From contig NZ_NOYI01000013.1 of assembly GCF_002258785.1 (NCBI RefSeq), positions 1 to 64,000 of the forward strand: a stretch of 64,000 nucleotides of DNA. The letters are read 5' to 3'. The translations under genes were made by a program, and so were the position numbers. The notes under the pieces are model-generated. The model worked only from the letters and a program-made list of their open reading frames with translations. It was not told the origin of the DNA and searched no databases. Below are positions 39,801 to 46,488 of this stretch, piece by piece. Origin of the DNA: Rhodococcus sp. 06-235-1A (GTDB lineage: Bacteria > Actinomycetota > Actinomycetes > Mycobacteriales > Mycobacteriaceae). Positions within the stretch are counted from its first letter, which is position 1; the number at the start of each line of letters is the position of its first letter.

Positions 39801-40160
39801 CTGCGCTTCGGCGACTCGGTTCCGCTCAAGGCGGGTCTGCTCACCTCGCTCGGGTTCGGGCACGTGTCCGGACTCATCGCCCTGGTGCACCCGCAGGCGT
39901 TTATCGAGGCCGTTCCGGCGGATCGACGCGCCGAGTACGTCGCCAAGGCTAACGAGCGTCGCATCGCCGGTCAGCGCAGGCTGATCTCCGCGATGGTGGG
40001 AGGCGACTCCCTGTACGAGCGGCCCGACGATCGACGGCTGGGACATGACGGGACGCCGGCCAAGGCGTCACGCGAACTGGAGGCACACGTGTTGCTCAAC
40101 GAGTCCGCTCGCCTCGGCGAGGACGATGTCTACTCCTCCGGTCTGCCGGGTGCCATCTGA
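30855..40160 (+). CDS. fas: Type I fatty acid synthase (FAS-I)
   Basis: 3101 aa from TTG 30855 (MTINES, matching MTIHE of Mtb Fas); the frame is open for 47 more codons upstream. Order of domains: acetyltransferase (Ser164, GHSQG), enoyl reductase (about 420-850), dehydratase (about 1255, SGDHNPIH), malonyl/palmitoyltransferase (Ser1465, GHSVGEY), acyl carrier region with pantetheine Ser1838/1839 (DGVSSRRNQ) after an Ala/Pro linker, ketoreductase (about 2148, VTGGSKGS), ketosynthase (Cys2742, AACATAAVS; KHDTSTAAND; KSLTGHSKGG). It makes C16-C26 acyl-CoA, including primers for mycolic acid synthesis. Orthologue of Rv2524c. Confidence 0.97.
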   Translation: MTINESTPSHGRGTRSNGNAGKSPRSNGGSRTLADRFAAGEPYALAFGGQGAPWLSSLEELARDSALEPELTDLVNEAAAVLAPVSDELLVVRSVGFDPIGWMLEQDLADDDTAGSYGPSEAALTSAAVSLPGVFLTQVAALRALKLQGLDPSQTPPVKVVGHSQGLIAAESVAADGAQDANFLAIAQLVGAAAGLVGRRRGIIGAGDRAPMVSVANVEPERLQAIIADLVIDGAPERSAALAIRNGRRRVVLSGPPAQLARVQEKCEQIAAEEERERDAKKRGGAVFAPVFEQLPVEIGFHHPALADAVELVSAWAQRCGLDVELARDLAQKILVDSVDWVDAIDGVVDAGADWILDLGPGDLLTRMTTPALRGQGVGIIAASSRGGHRNLLTPGAAPEVQPAWSAFAPKPVTLPDGRVVVETSFTKMTGRSPILLAGMTPTTVDAKIVAAAANAGHWAELAGGGQVTEDIFTDRVAELSTLLEPGRAIQFNSLFLDPYLWKLQLGGRRIVQRARAAGAAIDGVVVTAGIPELDEAVALIEELSEAGISYVSFKPGTVAQIRAVIRIANEVPSYQVNVHIEGGRAGGHHSWEDLDDLLLTTYAELRSRPNLVICVGGGIGTPERAAEYLTGTWSAVYGYPKMPLDGILVGTAAMATLEATTAPEVKQLLVDTPGTPDWVGAGTANGGMASGRSQLGADIHEIDNAASRCGRLLDEVAGNADAVAERRDEIIAALDGTAKPFFGDVAEMTYQQWLVRYLDLAIGTDSRSEFDCGGEFTDAVSEARESVWLDITWRTRFLEMLQRAEARLHPVDRGPIPTLFADAEVLERPRAALKSLLAQFPDAADVVLHPADITFFTSLCRMPGKPVNFVPVVDGDVRRWWRSDSLWQAHDARYSADQVCIIPGTVAVAGITRVDEPVGELLNRFEKATADQLLAEGVEPSAIASRRHAEIAPGLLGIVLAAPDVTWASRMTQNPVARLGDPAEWTVDSDSVASHPQTGSSLTVLDAEHVELLVPLAPGKEVRIRLTVPASTIDGGAPVVTAQDAQQAMSALLGVAAGQELPAVKSGVARLNIAWIPDLIADHAGVTGSGLPDTLTVSGKAVPDVLVGACWPAVFAVLGATRNADGIDVIEGMLDLVHLDHSVNLVGELPTDTSILVVKAAAGEVLDTDLGRVVEVTVEIGAMLGEGLDAPSVATLVERFAIRGRTGKGELSDPARAGGSLSADAKDTPRRRRRQATIVAPRNMAAFAQVSGDHNPIHTSDAAALLAGLGSPIVHGMWLSAAAQQTVTSVDHADTKTPPRRLTAWTARFLGMVRPGAEIDVRVDRTGFDQGAELVEVSCRVAGELVMVATARTAAPKTVYAFPGQGIQRPGMGLDARARSKAAREVWERADKHTRSALGFSILAVVRDNPTTLKARGVTHKHPDGVLHLTQFTQVAMAVLGVAQVAELRESGAFVENSILAGHSVGEYNALAAVAGVLPLEAVLEVVFQRGSAMHALVPRDENGRSDYRMAAIRPSQIGLADEDVQGFVAGVAAESGEFLEIVNLNLRGSQYAIAGTVAGLGELEKKIAIRRAEFGGKAAYIMVPGIDVPFHSTVLRRGVDDFRNRLQTLLPEQLDPAILVGRYIPNLVPKPFSLDREFVQEIADLVPSEPLNTVLADFDSWAARPSDLCRLILTELLAWQFASPVRWIETQDLLFADESDGGMGVERFVEIGLGATPTVANLASQTLKLPGRFGHPVEVLNLEREAAIVYGTDTDPAPADEDEATPAPEAAAAPAATAAPAAAPAPVAAPSGGPRPDDIAFVAADATKILIGLWTKLQLDQIGPADTIEALCDGVSSRRNQLLVDLGSELSLGAIDGAADADMGALSGTVNKLARTYKPFGPVLSDSINDHLRKVFGPSGRRPASIADRVKKTWELGDGWAHHVTAEVALGTRDGASVRGGALGGLADGALADGNAVDNVIDAAVAAVAARRGVAVSMPQAGGGAGGTVDAAALGEFTEHITGRDGVLASAARLVLEQLGLADAPNALLAEDPDAALVELVSAELGSDWPRLVAPAFDAKRAVLIDDRWATAREDLARLWLGTAGDVAVESFAGAGNAVAAQAQWWKAKADYENKTVLAETFGRISGIAVASEDKGQWADEVAVVTGGSKGSIAAAVTAKLLAGGATVFVTTSRLDDERLGFYRSLYRDNARSGASLWVVPANIASYTDVDALIEWIGSDFIDTAGGAKTLVKAATTPTMLFPFAAPRVMGEMSDAGARAEMEMRVLLWSVERLITGLAKVGYDTDIDTHLHVVLPGSPNRGMFGGDGAYGESKAALDAVVAKWGSEKNWAERVSIAHAHIGWVRGTGLMGGNDPIVEAVEAEGVRTWSTEEMATELLELCIPAARRQAAQEPIVADLTGGLANTKLNLVELARDAAAAAAEKTEETVDNSVIAALPAPPRLSTSTTAPAWPTLDVDPKDLVVIVGAGELGPYGSARTRFEMEVDEQLSAAGVLELAWNTGLIAWENDPKPGWYDIESGDLVPEEDIADKYHDIVVEKCGIRTYGDDGAMVGNTAPLMTSIFLDNDLTFVVGTEIDARSFAAADPEHTLITPVPDSSDWQVTRKAGTEIRVPRKMKLTRTVGGQIPTGFDPTKWGISPDMASSVDRVALWNIVTTVDAFISSGFNPSELMRWVHPTLVANTQGTGMGGMESMRSLYIDTLLGDARANDILQEALPNVVAAHVVQSYIGSYGAMVHPVAACATAAVSVEEGVDKIKLGKAQLVVAGGFDDLSTEGIIGFGDMSATADSAAMSAKGISDRRFSRANDRRRGGFVESHGGGTILLARGDLALEMGLPVLGVVAYAQSYGDGVHTSIPAPGLGALSAGRGGKDSALALSLNALGVSADDVAVISKHDTSTAANDPNEAELHTRLAKAIGRSDGAPLFVVSQKSLTGHSKGGAAAWQLIGLCQVLANGVIPPNRSLDCVDDKMTGFEHLVWAREPLRFGDSVPLKAGLLTSLGFGHVSGLIALVHPQAFIEAVPADRRAEYVAKANERRIAGQRRLISAMVGGDSLYERPDDRRLGHDGTPAKASRELEAHVLLNESARLGEDDVYSSGLPGAI

Positions 40161-40552
40161 TGGCGATTCTCGGAGTGGGTTTCGACCTGGTGACGGTGTC
40201 CGACTTCGCCGAGCAGATGGAGAAGGTCGGCACGACGATGATCCGCGACAGCTTCACCGCGGGCGAGCGTCGGCATGCCGCGACGAAGAGTTCCGATCCG
40301 ACGCGCCACTACGCAGCACGGTGGGCCGCCAAGGAAGCAGTGCTGAAGGCATGGGCCACATCGCGATTCGCGCGTCCACCGCAGATCGGCGACAACCCGT
40401 ACCCGTTGATCGAGGTCGTCAACGACGCATGGGGCCGTCCGTCCATCAAGCTGCACGGCATCGCGCAGGAATTTCTGCCGACGGTCAAGATTCACCTGTC
40501 GCTGACGCACGACGGCGATATCGCTGCCGCGGTGGCGATCCTGGAGGAGTGA
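40160..40552 (+). CDS. acpS: Holo-[acyl-carrier-protein] synthase AcpS
   Basis: 130 aa. Its ATG shares one base with the fas stop (TGATG), so it is translationally coupled. GVGFDLVTVSDF holds metal-binding Asp9, and WAAKEAVLKAW holds Glu59. It transfers 4'-phosphopantetheine from CoA to the ACP domain of FAS-I. Orthologue of Rv2523c. Confidence 0.96.
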   Translation: MAILGVGFDLVTVSDFAEQMEKVGTTMIRDSFTAGERRHAATKSSDPTRHYAARWAAKEAVLKAWATSRFARPPQIGDNPYPLIEVVNDAWGRPSIKLHGIAQEFLPTVKIHLSLTHDGDIAAAVAILEE

Positions 40553-40570
40553 GTCTCCTCTGAAACGAGT

Positions 40571-40605
40571 AAGGCCCGTCCGATCCACGAGATCGGGCGG
40601 GCCTT
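40571..40605. terminator. Bidirectional terminator between acpS and a TetR gene
   Basis: A 15-bp stem with a single G-T pair (AAGGCCCGTCCGATC against GATCGGGCGGGCCTT, 5-base loop) followed by CTTTC on the plus strand. Convergent genes on either side suggest it stops both transcripts. Confidence 0.85.
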
Positions 40606-40627
40606 CTTTCGCGTGGTCTCGGCAGAC

Positions 40628-41344
40628 TCAGGACTCGCTGTCGACGGTCGATCCGCCCGAGCGCCTGCTCTCCTTCTCGGCAACGAGCAGATACGCCATC
40701 ATGATGCGCTTGAGTTCGGCGACGGCATCCTCGTGGCTCTGGCCGTCCTGCACCGAGAAATTCAGCATCGAGTAGACGATGTGCACCAGCACCTGGGCCA
40801 TGAGGTTCCGGCGGTGCCGCGGTGTGCGCGGAGTCAGTGGCCCGAGCATGCGCGAGACCTGATCGGCGAATTCGCGCTCGTGGATGACTCCGGTTGCACG
40901 CGTCGAGGGCGTCGACTGCATGGCGAGCCACACCTCACGGCGCGACGGATCGGTCATCCACATTCCCGCCATGTGGTCGACGAAGTTGTTGAGGAACCGC
41001 ACCCAGTCCAACGACGGGACCTCGCCGTCGAATTCGGCGAGCTCCTGCTGGACGCCGACGAGGTCCTGTCGGTTCAGCTCACAGACGATGACGTACTTGT
41101 TGGCGAAGAACTGGTAGAGGGTCCCGATCGGCAGTTCGGCTCGCGACGCGACTTCTTCGCAGGTGAAGGACTCGAACCCCACGTCGCTGAGCAATTCGCG
41201 CGAGGCCTGGAGCAGAGCGTCGAATTTGCGTTGGCTGCGTTCCTGAGTGGGCCGCCGCCGCGGCATCAGCTCCTGTGTCTGTGCCGTCGACTCGAGCGCG
41301 GCGTCGAGACGGCGCGAGGACTGGGCACGAGCAGAGGATTCCAC
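40628..41344 (-). CDS. TetR-family transcriptional regulator
   Basis: 238 aa from GTG 41344; MPRRRPTQERSQRKFDALLQ at ATG 41266 is a possible shorter start. The helix-turn-helix region runs DVGFESFTCEEVASRAELPIGTLYQFFANK, a strong TetR signature. The C-terminal domain is of the lipid/drug-responsive type with no recognisable ligand. It faces the fas-acpS operon from downstream; it does not resemble the FasR I remember from Mtb, so a fas-regulating role is unproven. Confidence 0.88.
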   Translation of the reverse strand: MESSARAQSSRRLDAALESTAQTQELMPRRRPTQERSQRKFDALLQASRELLSDVGFESFTCEEVASRAELPIGTLYQFFANKYVIVCELNRQDLVGVQQELAEFDGEVPSLDWVRFLNNFVDHMAGMWMTDPSRREVWLAMQSTPSTRATGVIHEREFADQVSRMLGPLTPRTPRHRRNLMAQVLVHIVYSMLNFSVQDGQSHEDAVAELKRIMMAYLLVAEKESRRSGGSTVDSES

Positions 41345-41614
41345 CCGGTCAGGCTATCCGGCGAAGGTATCGGGTAGCCACACCCGGTCTGTTCGTAGCG
41401 GTCGACAGCCGTGCGTCCCGGCCGAAGCTGGAGTCGGCAACAGTTGCCTGTTCCAATCCCTGTGACAAACTCCAAGACCGATCTGGACCAATTTAACCGT
41501 CAACAGGTATGGTTCAGGTAACAGAATCAAATTCCGTGCAGGGTGATCGTTATTCGGAACAACTGGATGGCGTTCATGGTCGGGAGCCTCCACCCTGAGC
41601 ACAGGGAGACTGCC

Positions 41615-42997
41615 ATGGCAACTATTGGTATAGCGATCGAATCTGGCTCGATGCAGACAATTCTCTTCGAGCCGACCTCCGGTGAGGTACTCGCCGATCG
41701 GACGACGCCACTCGACCCCGACGCGGCCACCGTAATGACCCAGGCAGTCGAGTCGATGCGCGCCGAAGCCGCGACGTTCGATACCGACGTGAACGCAGTA
41801 GGCGTGGTGTATCGGTCCGAGGCCGAGCGGGCCGAATTCGTCGCCGCGCTGGGCGACGAGGCTGTGACGTTGTGTTCGGCGTCCGAGTCGTTCCTGCGCT
41901 GGCTTGCGCAATCCGAAGAACTCGCCGACGCGAAGACTGTGCTCCTGTACTACATGGGCGACTCGGGTGTCTCCATATCACTCGCCGACGCAGTCGACGC
42001 CTCGCTTACCCCCGCGAAGACCGCCGAGCTGGATTCGATGTCGCCGGAACGCATCGGTAGCACCATCCCCCTGGCGTGGGAGGTGGTCGATCAGTCCGGC
42101 AAGAAGCCCGACGTCGTGGCTCTGTTCGGCGACTCGTCGAGCAATCGGGACCTCGTCGACATCCTGGCTCTCGGGTTGGGCGTGCCCGTGGTGCGGGTGG
42201 GGGACGCCGATCAGATCGCGGCACGTGGGGCTGCGCTGCTGGCGCTCGAGGACGTGCCCGACCAGGCGGGGGAGGCGACCGTGGCACCGGCCCTCGTGCC
42301 TGCAGAGCCGTCCTTCGACGAATCGGAGCTCGACGAATCCGCTACGTCCGAGGTGGCCGAACCGGTGTCCGACGAGTCGGCAGAGCCGAAAGAGGCTTCG
42401 GATCTCGACGCTGTCGTGGTGTCTCTCCCTGTGACCGTTGTTTCTGCGCCCGCCACGCCTCCCGCGGTGGACGCGAAGCCGTCACGGTCGGGGAGTTCCG
42501 GTCGCAGGCTCGTGTTCGCGGCTGTCCTGCTGGCCGGTGTGCTGTCGGCAGGTGTGGCAGTTGCCGCGACATTGCCGGGTGACTCCGAGTCGACCGCCGA
42601 GCAGAGCGTCGAACAACGCGATTCCGACGCCGATCTGGTCGGAGCAACACGGCACGTGGATCCGATGACGACGACCGACCCGGTTCCGTGGATAGCCGGA
42701 CCGGCACCCGCCGTGGCACCGACCGAGGCGATTCCTCCGACCGTGGATCCGGCGACGGATGTCGATTCCGCACCGACAACGGAGGCGTGGGTGACGCAGG
42801 ATGCGCCGCGTCAGGCCGTGGCCGCCCCGCAGCCGGTGCCTGCGCCGGCATCGACGACGGTCGACCCGCCGCAGTTCACCGTTCCGGTGGTCGTGCCCGA
42901 GCCCGGAAAGTCGCAGGAGCAGCTCGAGCAGGAGGCATGGGATCGCCACTGGCAGCACACCGGCGCGTGGATCCAACAGGAGCTCACCGGCGGTTAG
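41615..42997 (+). CDS. Hsp70/actin-like-fold membrane protein with Pro-rich exterior
   Basis: 460 aa from ATG 41615, seven bases after AGGGAG. The N-terminal region (1 to about 215) resembles an Hsp70-like nucleotide-binding domain (MATIGIAIESGS; RVGDADQIAARGAALLAL at its end, as in Hsp70 GAAL segments). An acidic linker, one membrane helix (about 289-312, RRLVFAAVLLAGVLSAGVAV) and a Pro/Thr-rich extracytoplasmic tail follow. Mycobacteria have similar DUF7159-type proteins of unknown function. ATP-binding residues are not clearly conserved, so it may be a degenerate sensor or scaffold. Confidence 0.75.
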   Translation: MATIGIAIESGSMQTILFEPTSGEVLADRTTPLDPDAATVMTQAVESMRAEAATFDTDVNAVGVVYRSEAERAEFVAALGDEAVTLCSASESFLRWLAQSEELADAKTVLLYYMGDSGVSISLADAVDASLTPAKTAELDSMSPERIGSTIPLAWEVVDQSGKKPDVVALFGDSSSNRDLVDILALGLGVPVVRVGDADQIAARGAALLALEDVPDQAGEATVAPALVPAEPSFDESELDESATSEVAEPVSDESAEPKEASDLDAVVVSLPVTVVSAPATPPAVDAKPSRSGSSGRRLVFAAVLLAGVLSAGVAVAATLPGDSESTAEQSVEQRDSDADLVGATRHVDPMTTTDPVPWIAGPAPAVAPTEAIPPTVDPATDVDSAPTTEAWVTQDAPRQAVAAPQPVPAPASTTVDPPQFTVPVVVPEPGKSQEQLEQEAWDRHWQHTGAWIQQELTGG

Positions 42998-43072
42998 ACG
43001 GCGGCGAATTCGCTGTCACGAGTGATGACAGACTGGCAAGAGCCCGTCTGTCATTTCTCGTCTGGAGGATTC

Positions 43073-44437
43073 ATGCCTGCCGATGCACAACCCGTCGACG
43101 TTCGATCCAGCATCGAAGCAGCGATGCCCCGCGCGAAAGCAGAGTTGGCCGAACTGGTTCGGTTCACATCGGTACACGATCCCCGACAGTTTCCGGTCGA
43201 GGAATGCATCGGGGCGGCGCGTTGGGTGCAGCAGGCTTTTCTGGATGCGGGAGTTCCGGACGTCCAGTTGATCGAGACGGTCGACGGCTCGCTGGCCGTT
43301 GTCGGTTCGCGTCCGGCGCCCGCAGGAGCGCCGACCGTTCTGCTCTACTCGCACTACGACGTCCAGCCTCCGGGAGATGGAAATCTCTGGGACAGTGCGT
43401 CTTTCGAGCTGACCGAACGGGACGGCCGTTGGTACGGGCGAGGATCGGCCGACTGCAAGGGCAACATCTTGATGCATCTGCTGGCGCTGCGCGCGGTGGG
43501 GGAGTCGCTCGACGTCGGCGTGCGGATCGTCTGCGAGGGTTCGGAGGAGATGGGCACGGGCGGGCTCGAAGCACTCGTCGACGAGCGGCCCGAGTTGTTC
43601 GCTGCCGATGTCGTGGTGATCGGGGACACCGGCAACACGGCGGTGGGTCTACCGACGGTCACCACCACTCTTCGTGGGATAGCCAACGTCGTCGTACATG
43701 TGGAAACGCTTGCCGGAGAAGTGCATTCCGGAATGTACGGGGGACCGGCACCCGATGCGCTCGGCGCGCTGATCCAGGTGCTGGCCACACTGCGTAACGA
43801 GCACGGTGACACCACGGTGGACGGTCTCGATGGCACGCGGACCTGGGATGGGGTGCCGTACGACGCTGAGCAGTTCAGATCCGATGCCGGGGTGCTCGAC
43901 GGAGTCGCACTGGCGGGTTCGGGCACCGTGGCCGACGCCGTATGGGCGCGCCCAGCTCTGACCGTTCTCGGAATCGACTGCCCACCCGTCGTGGGCTCGG
44001 CCGCTGCAATCTCCCCTCGAGCCTCGGCACGGCTCAATTTGCGAGTTCCGCCGGGGATGGATCCCCTGCAGGCGCAGGACGCGTTGGTGGCGCATCTGGA
44101 GGCACGTACGCCGTGGAATGCGCGCGTCACCGTCGAGCGAGAAGCGATCGGTTCGCCGTTCCGGGCCAGAACGGACGGCCCGGGGTACGCGGCGTTGTCA
44201 GGTGCCTTGGAAGAGGCATTCGGACGTCCCATGGGGACGGCGGGGCAGGGCGGGTCCATTCCATTGTGCAACGCGTTGGCGGAGGCGTTGCCGGATGCCG
44301 AGATCGTGCTCATGGGCGTCGAAGAGCCCCGATGCCGGATCCACGCCCCGAACGAGAGCGTGGACCCGACGGAAATCGAGAAGATGGCCGTCGCCGAGGC
44401 GCTGTTCCTGCAGCGGCTGGCCGGTTCAGACAGCTAG
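43073..44437 (+). CDS. M20-family metallopeptidase (dipeptidase, Rv2522c-like)
   Basis: 454 aa from ATG 43073, preceded by TGGAGG. It is a zinc peptidase of clan MH: LYSHYDVQPPG (His ligand and Asp), RGSADCKGN (bridging Asp), EGSEEMG (catalytic Glu and ligand Glu), GDTGN, and a dimerisation domain in the middle. It is likely to cut dipeptides or an N-acyl amino acid in the cytoplasm. It corresponds to Rv2522c, two genes from acpS in this neighbourhood. Its 3' end overlaps the convergent bcp gene by 12 bp. Confidence 0.9.
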   Translation: MPADAQPVDVRSSIEAAMPRAKAELAELVRFTSVHDPRQFPVEECIGAARWVQQAFLDAGVPDVQLIETVDGSLAVVGSRPAPAGAPTVLLYSHYDVQPPGDGNLWDSASFELTERDGRWYGRGSADCKGNILMHLLALRAVGESLDVGVRIVCEGSEEMGTGGLEALVDERPELFAADVVVIGDTGNTAVGLPTVTTTLRGIANVVVHVETLAGEVHSGMYGGPAPDALGALIQVLATLRNEHGDTTVDGLDGTRTWDGVPYDAEQFRSDAGVLDGVALAGSGTVADAVWARPALTVLGIDCPPVVGSAAAISPRASARLNLRVPPGMDPLQAQDALVAHLEARTPWNARVTVEREAIGSPFRARTDGPGYAALSGALEEAFGRPMGTAGQGGSIPLCNALAEALPDAEIVLMGVEEPRCRIHAPNESVDPTEIEKMAVAEALFLQRLAGSDS

Positions 44438-44899
44438 GTCGCGGCGGAGCTTGGCGACGTGGCCGGTGGCGCGCACGTTGTACTGCGCCACCTCGATCTT
44501 GCCGGCCTCGTCTACGAGGAACGTGGAGCGGATGACGCCCTCGTAGACCTTGCCGTAGTTCTTCTTCTCACCGAACGCACCCCAGGCCTGCAACGTCGTC
44601 TTCTCCTCGTCGGAGAGCAGGGGGAATGTCAGCTCCTCCTTGTCGCGGAACTTGGCGAGCTTGGCCGGCTTGTCGGGGGAGATGCCGATGACCTCGAGGC
44701 CTTCGCCGTTGAGCTCGGCGAGACTGTCGCGGAAGTCGCAGGCCTGCTTGGTGCAGCCCGGGGTGCTCGCGGCGGGGTAGAAGTACACGATCACCTTCTT
44801 GCCGGCGTAGTCGGCGAGGGAGACGTCGTTGCCGTCGGCATCGGGCAGGGTGAACGCCGGAGCGGTGTCGCCCGGCTCGAGCTTGCTGTATTCGGTCAC
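44426..44899 (-). CDS. bcp: Peroxiredoxin Bcp/PrxQ
   Basis: 157 aa from GTG 44899. YPAASTPGCTKQACDFRD has peroxidatic Cys49 and resolving Cys54 in the CX4C spacing of 2-Cys PrxQ/Bcp enzymes. It reduces hydrogen peroxide and lipid hydroperoxides using thioredoxin. Orthologue of Rv2521. It overlaps the M20 gene tail to tail and is divergent from the DUF3618 gene. Confidence 0.95.
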   Translation of the reverse strand: MTEYSKLEPGDTAPAFTLPDADGNDVSLADYAGKKVIVYFYPAASTPGCTKQACDFRDSLAELNGEGLEVIGISPDKPAKLAKFRDKEELTFPLLSDEEKTTLQAWGAFGEKKNYGKVYEGVIRSTFLVDEAGKIEVAQYNVRATGHVAKLRRDLAV

Positions 44900-44977
44900 C
44901 GCACGAGAGTATCGAAATACCGCCGTGCTCTAGGCTCGAGTACGACCAAGACTATTTGCAGACAAGTTGGAGGACAC

Positions 44978-45199
44978 GTGGCCAAGGACACCGACCGAAT
45001 CGAGCGCGAGATCGAGGCCGCTCGCAATCAGCTGGCCAGCACGCTGGACGAGCTGAGCGTCCGTGCCAGCCCCAAGAACATCGTCGCCAACACCAAGCAG
45101 ACGGTGGTGGCCAAGCTCAACGAGCCGGCCGTGAAGTTCACTCTGCTCGGAGTCGGCGCAGTGGTAGCAGTTCTCGTGGTTCGCAGGATCTTCAACTGA
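44978..45199 (+). CDS. DUF3618 membrane protein (Rv2520c-like)
   Basis: 73 aa from GTG 44978, four bases after TTGGAGG. IEREIEAARNQLASTLDELSVRASP is the DUF3618 helical signature; one C-terminal membrane helix (about 52-68) ends in a basic VRRIFN tail. Small DUF3618 proteins are widespread in Actinobacteria with no established function. Divergent from bcp, as in Mtb. Confidence 0.88.
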   Translation: MAKDTDRIEREIEAARNQLASTLDELSVRASPKNIVANTKQTVVAKLNEPAVKFTLLGVGAVVAVLVVRRIFN

Positions 45200-45291
45200 C
45201 GCAACAGGTGCCTTGACCAGCCGATTTCACATCTGGCCGCATCTGCTGTTAATGTTTCTCCCGCACCGCAGAGAACACGCGGTGCGGATCG

Positions 45292-45365
45292 GCGCCATTA
45301 GCTCAGTTGGTTAGAGCAGCTGACTCTTAATCAGCGGGTCCGGGGTTCGAATCCCTGATGGCGCA
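45292..45365 (+). tRNA. tRNA-Lys (anticodon CTT)
   Basis: Acceptor GCGCCAT/ATGGCGC, D-arm AGCTCAGTTGGTTAGAGC, anticodon stem-loop CTGAC-TCTTAAT with anticodon CTT, and T-arm CGGGGTTCGAATCCCTG. CCA is not encoded. From base 45332 onwards its 3' half is repeated exactly at 56392-56428, so the tRNA gene is the attachment site of the island to its right. Confidence 0.96.
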
Positions 45366-45368
45366 CAC
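45332..45368 (+). repeat. Left attachment site (attL-like)
   Basis: 37 bp from the tRNA-Lys T-arm side (CAGCGGGTCCGGGGTTCGAA onward) to three bases past the tRNA end; identical to 56392-56428. Upstream similarity continues as CTCTT-N3. Here it completes a functional tRNA. Confidence 0.85.
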
Positions 45369-45371
45369 GAA

Positions 45372-45409
45372 TGACCCCTTGACCAGCGGAAATGCCGGTC
45401 AAGGGGTCA
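45372..45409 (+). terminator. Terminator after tRNA-Lys (island side)
   Basis: A perfect 13-bp stem TGACCCCTTGACC/GGTCAAGGGGTCA with a 12-base loop and TCTTTTT tail. A different but equally strong hairpin follows the second tRNA-Lys 3' copy at 56433, suggesting that this one came in with the island and the other is the ancestral terminator. Confidence 0.88.
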
Positions 45410-45435
45410 TCTTTTTGCCTCGACGGATCAGGTCA

Positions 45436-45465
45436 ACTCATCACTTTGCGGGCAAAGTGATGAGT
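45436..45465. repeat. 30-bp near-perfect palindrome near the left island end
   Basis: ACTCATCACTTTGC and its exact reverse complement flank a GG spacer. The same unit recurs as a direct copy at 45655-45667 and at 56151-56163, and degenerate longer forms occur at 45642-45669, 56251-56278 and 56680-56702. The rest of 45411-45807 contains no convincing gene. Likely roles are recombinase arm sites or a structured recombination substrate. Confidence 0.75.
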
Positions 45466-45641
45466 GAATCTTGGTGTGATTTCCCAGGTCGCGTGCGATG
45501 TCGCGGCGGTGGTGATGACTCGAATCGCAAGACTGTGTGTCGTGGAGTCAAGTGAGTCGGTGCCGATGCTTCCATGCCTGTTACGTGCGCATCATGCTGA
45601 TTTCCGGGTTTCGGATCGTCGTCGGGGCGCGGCCACAGCGT

Positions 45642-45669
45642 AAGGTCATCACTTACTCATCACTTTGGG
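45642..45669 (+). repeat. Arm-type repeat, left copy
   Basis: A 28-bp sequence (AAGGTCATCACTTACTCATC followed by ACTTTGGG) that matches 56251-56278 at 25 of 28 positions, both in the same orientation. It contains two TCATCACTT units in tandem. Confidence 0.7.
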
Positions 45670-45807
45670 CCACCGATGCCCGGCCATGGGCCGCACTTGC
45701 GGGCTTCGGTTTGCCGGTGTGGTCAGCGGATGGAGAGGACCGACCCAGCGACCGCGGGGGAGTTTTCGGCCTGCGTCGCCTCGAAGCGTGTTCGCTGCCA
45801 GCTTCGT

Positions 45808-46488
45808 TCAGTGCCGGGCGGCGGAACTGGTATCGGGGTCGGGGCGGTGCCCGTGCCGAGGTGTTGTTCTGCGTGCTCTGGAACGGGAGCGCAGGTAGTT
45901 GACGGCGATCGGGAGTATCGACAGGACGACAACCCCCATGAGGATGACCTCGATGTGGTTGCGCACGAACGGGATTCCGCCGAGTAGGTAGCCGAGCATC
46001 GGTACGCCGGCACCCCAGACGATCCCTCCGATGACGTTGTAAACGAGGAACGTTCGGTATCTCATGCCCGACGCCCCCGCCATGACGGGTGCGAGTGTCC
46101 GGACGACGGGAACGAACCTGGCGAGTACGACAGTGCGGGCACCGTAGGTGTCGAAGAACGACTGCGCGCGGGCAAGCTGCGCAGGGCCGAGCCGTTTGGC
46201 ACCGGGTCGGTCGAAGACAGCAGGGCCGGCGGCGCGGCCGATCAAGTAGCCGCATTGATCGCCGAGTGTGGCGGCGATCGGTGCGGACACCAGGATCACC
46301 CACAATGGAACGAACGGATCGGCCTGCGCAACGAGCACTCCGGCGGTGAAGAGCAGAGAGTCGCCAGGGAGAAAGAACCCGATCAGAAGACCCGTCTCGA
46401 CGAACAAGGCGACGAGCAGCCCGATCAACCCGAATGTCGCGACGAGCGTGCTCGGGTCGAGGACGCCGCCGGTCAATCCCGATGTCAC
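45808..46488 (-). CDS. DedA-family membrane protein
   Basis: 226 aa from GTG 46488, overlapping the PAP2 stop by 4 bp (GTGA). Signature segments ETGLLIGFFLPGDSLLFTAG and the conserved FxARFxPxxRTLxPxxAG region (VLARFVPVVRTLAPVMAG) identify DedA/SNARE-associated proteins, about five to six membrane segments. Family members are undecaprenyl-phosphate or phospholipid translocases in other bacteria. The pairing with a PAP2 phosphatase suggests lipid-carrier recycling, by inference. Confidence 0.9.
   Translation of the reverse strand: MTSGLTGGVLDPSTLVATFGLIGLLVALFVETGLLIGFFLPGDSLLFTAGVLVAQADPFVPLWVILVSAPIAATLGDQCGYLIGRAAGPAVFDRPGAKRLGPAQLARAQSFFDTYGARTVVLARFVPVVRTLAPVMAGASGMRYRTFLVYNVIGGIVWGAGVPMLGYLLGGIPFVRNHIEVILMGVVVLSILPIAVNYLRSRSRARRTTPRHGHRPDPDTSSAARH

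Noticed and set aside
40628..41344. Naming the TetR gene beside acpS as fasR
   Set aside because: Its sequence does not resemble the FasR I recall from Mtb, and location alone is not enough.
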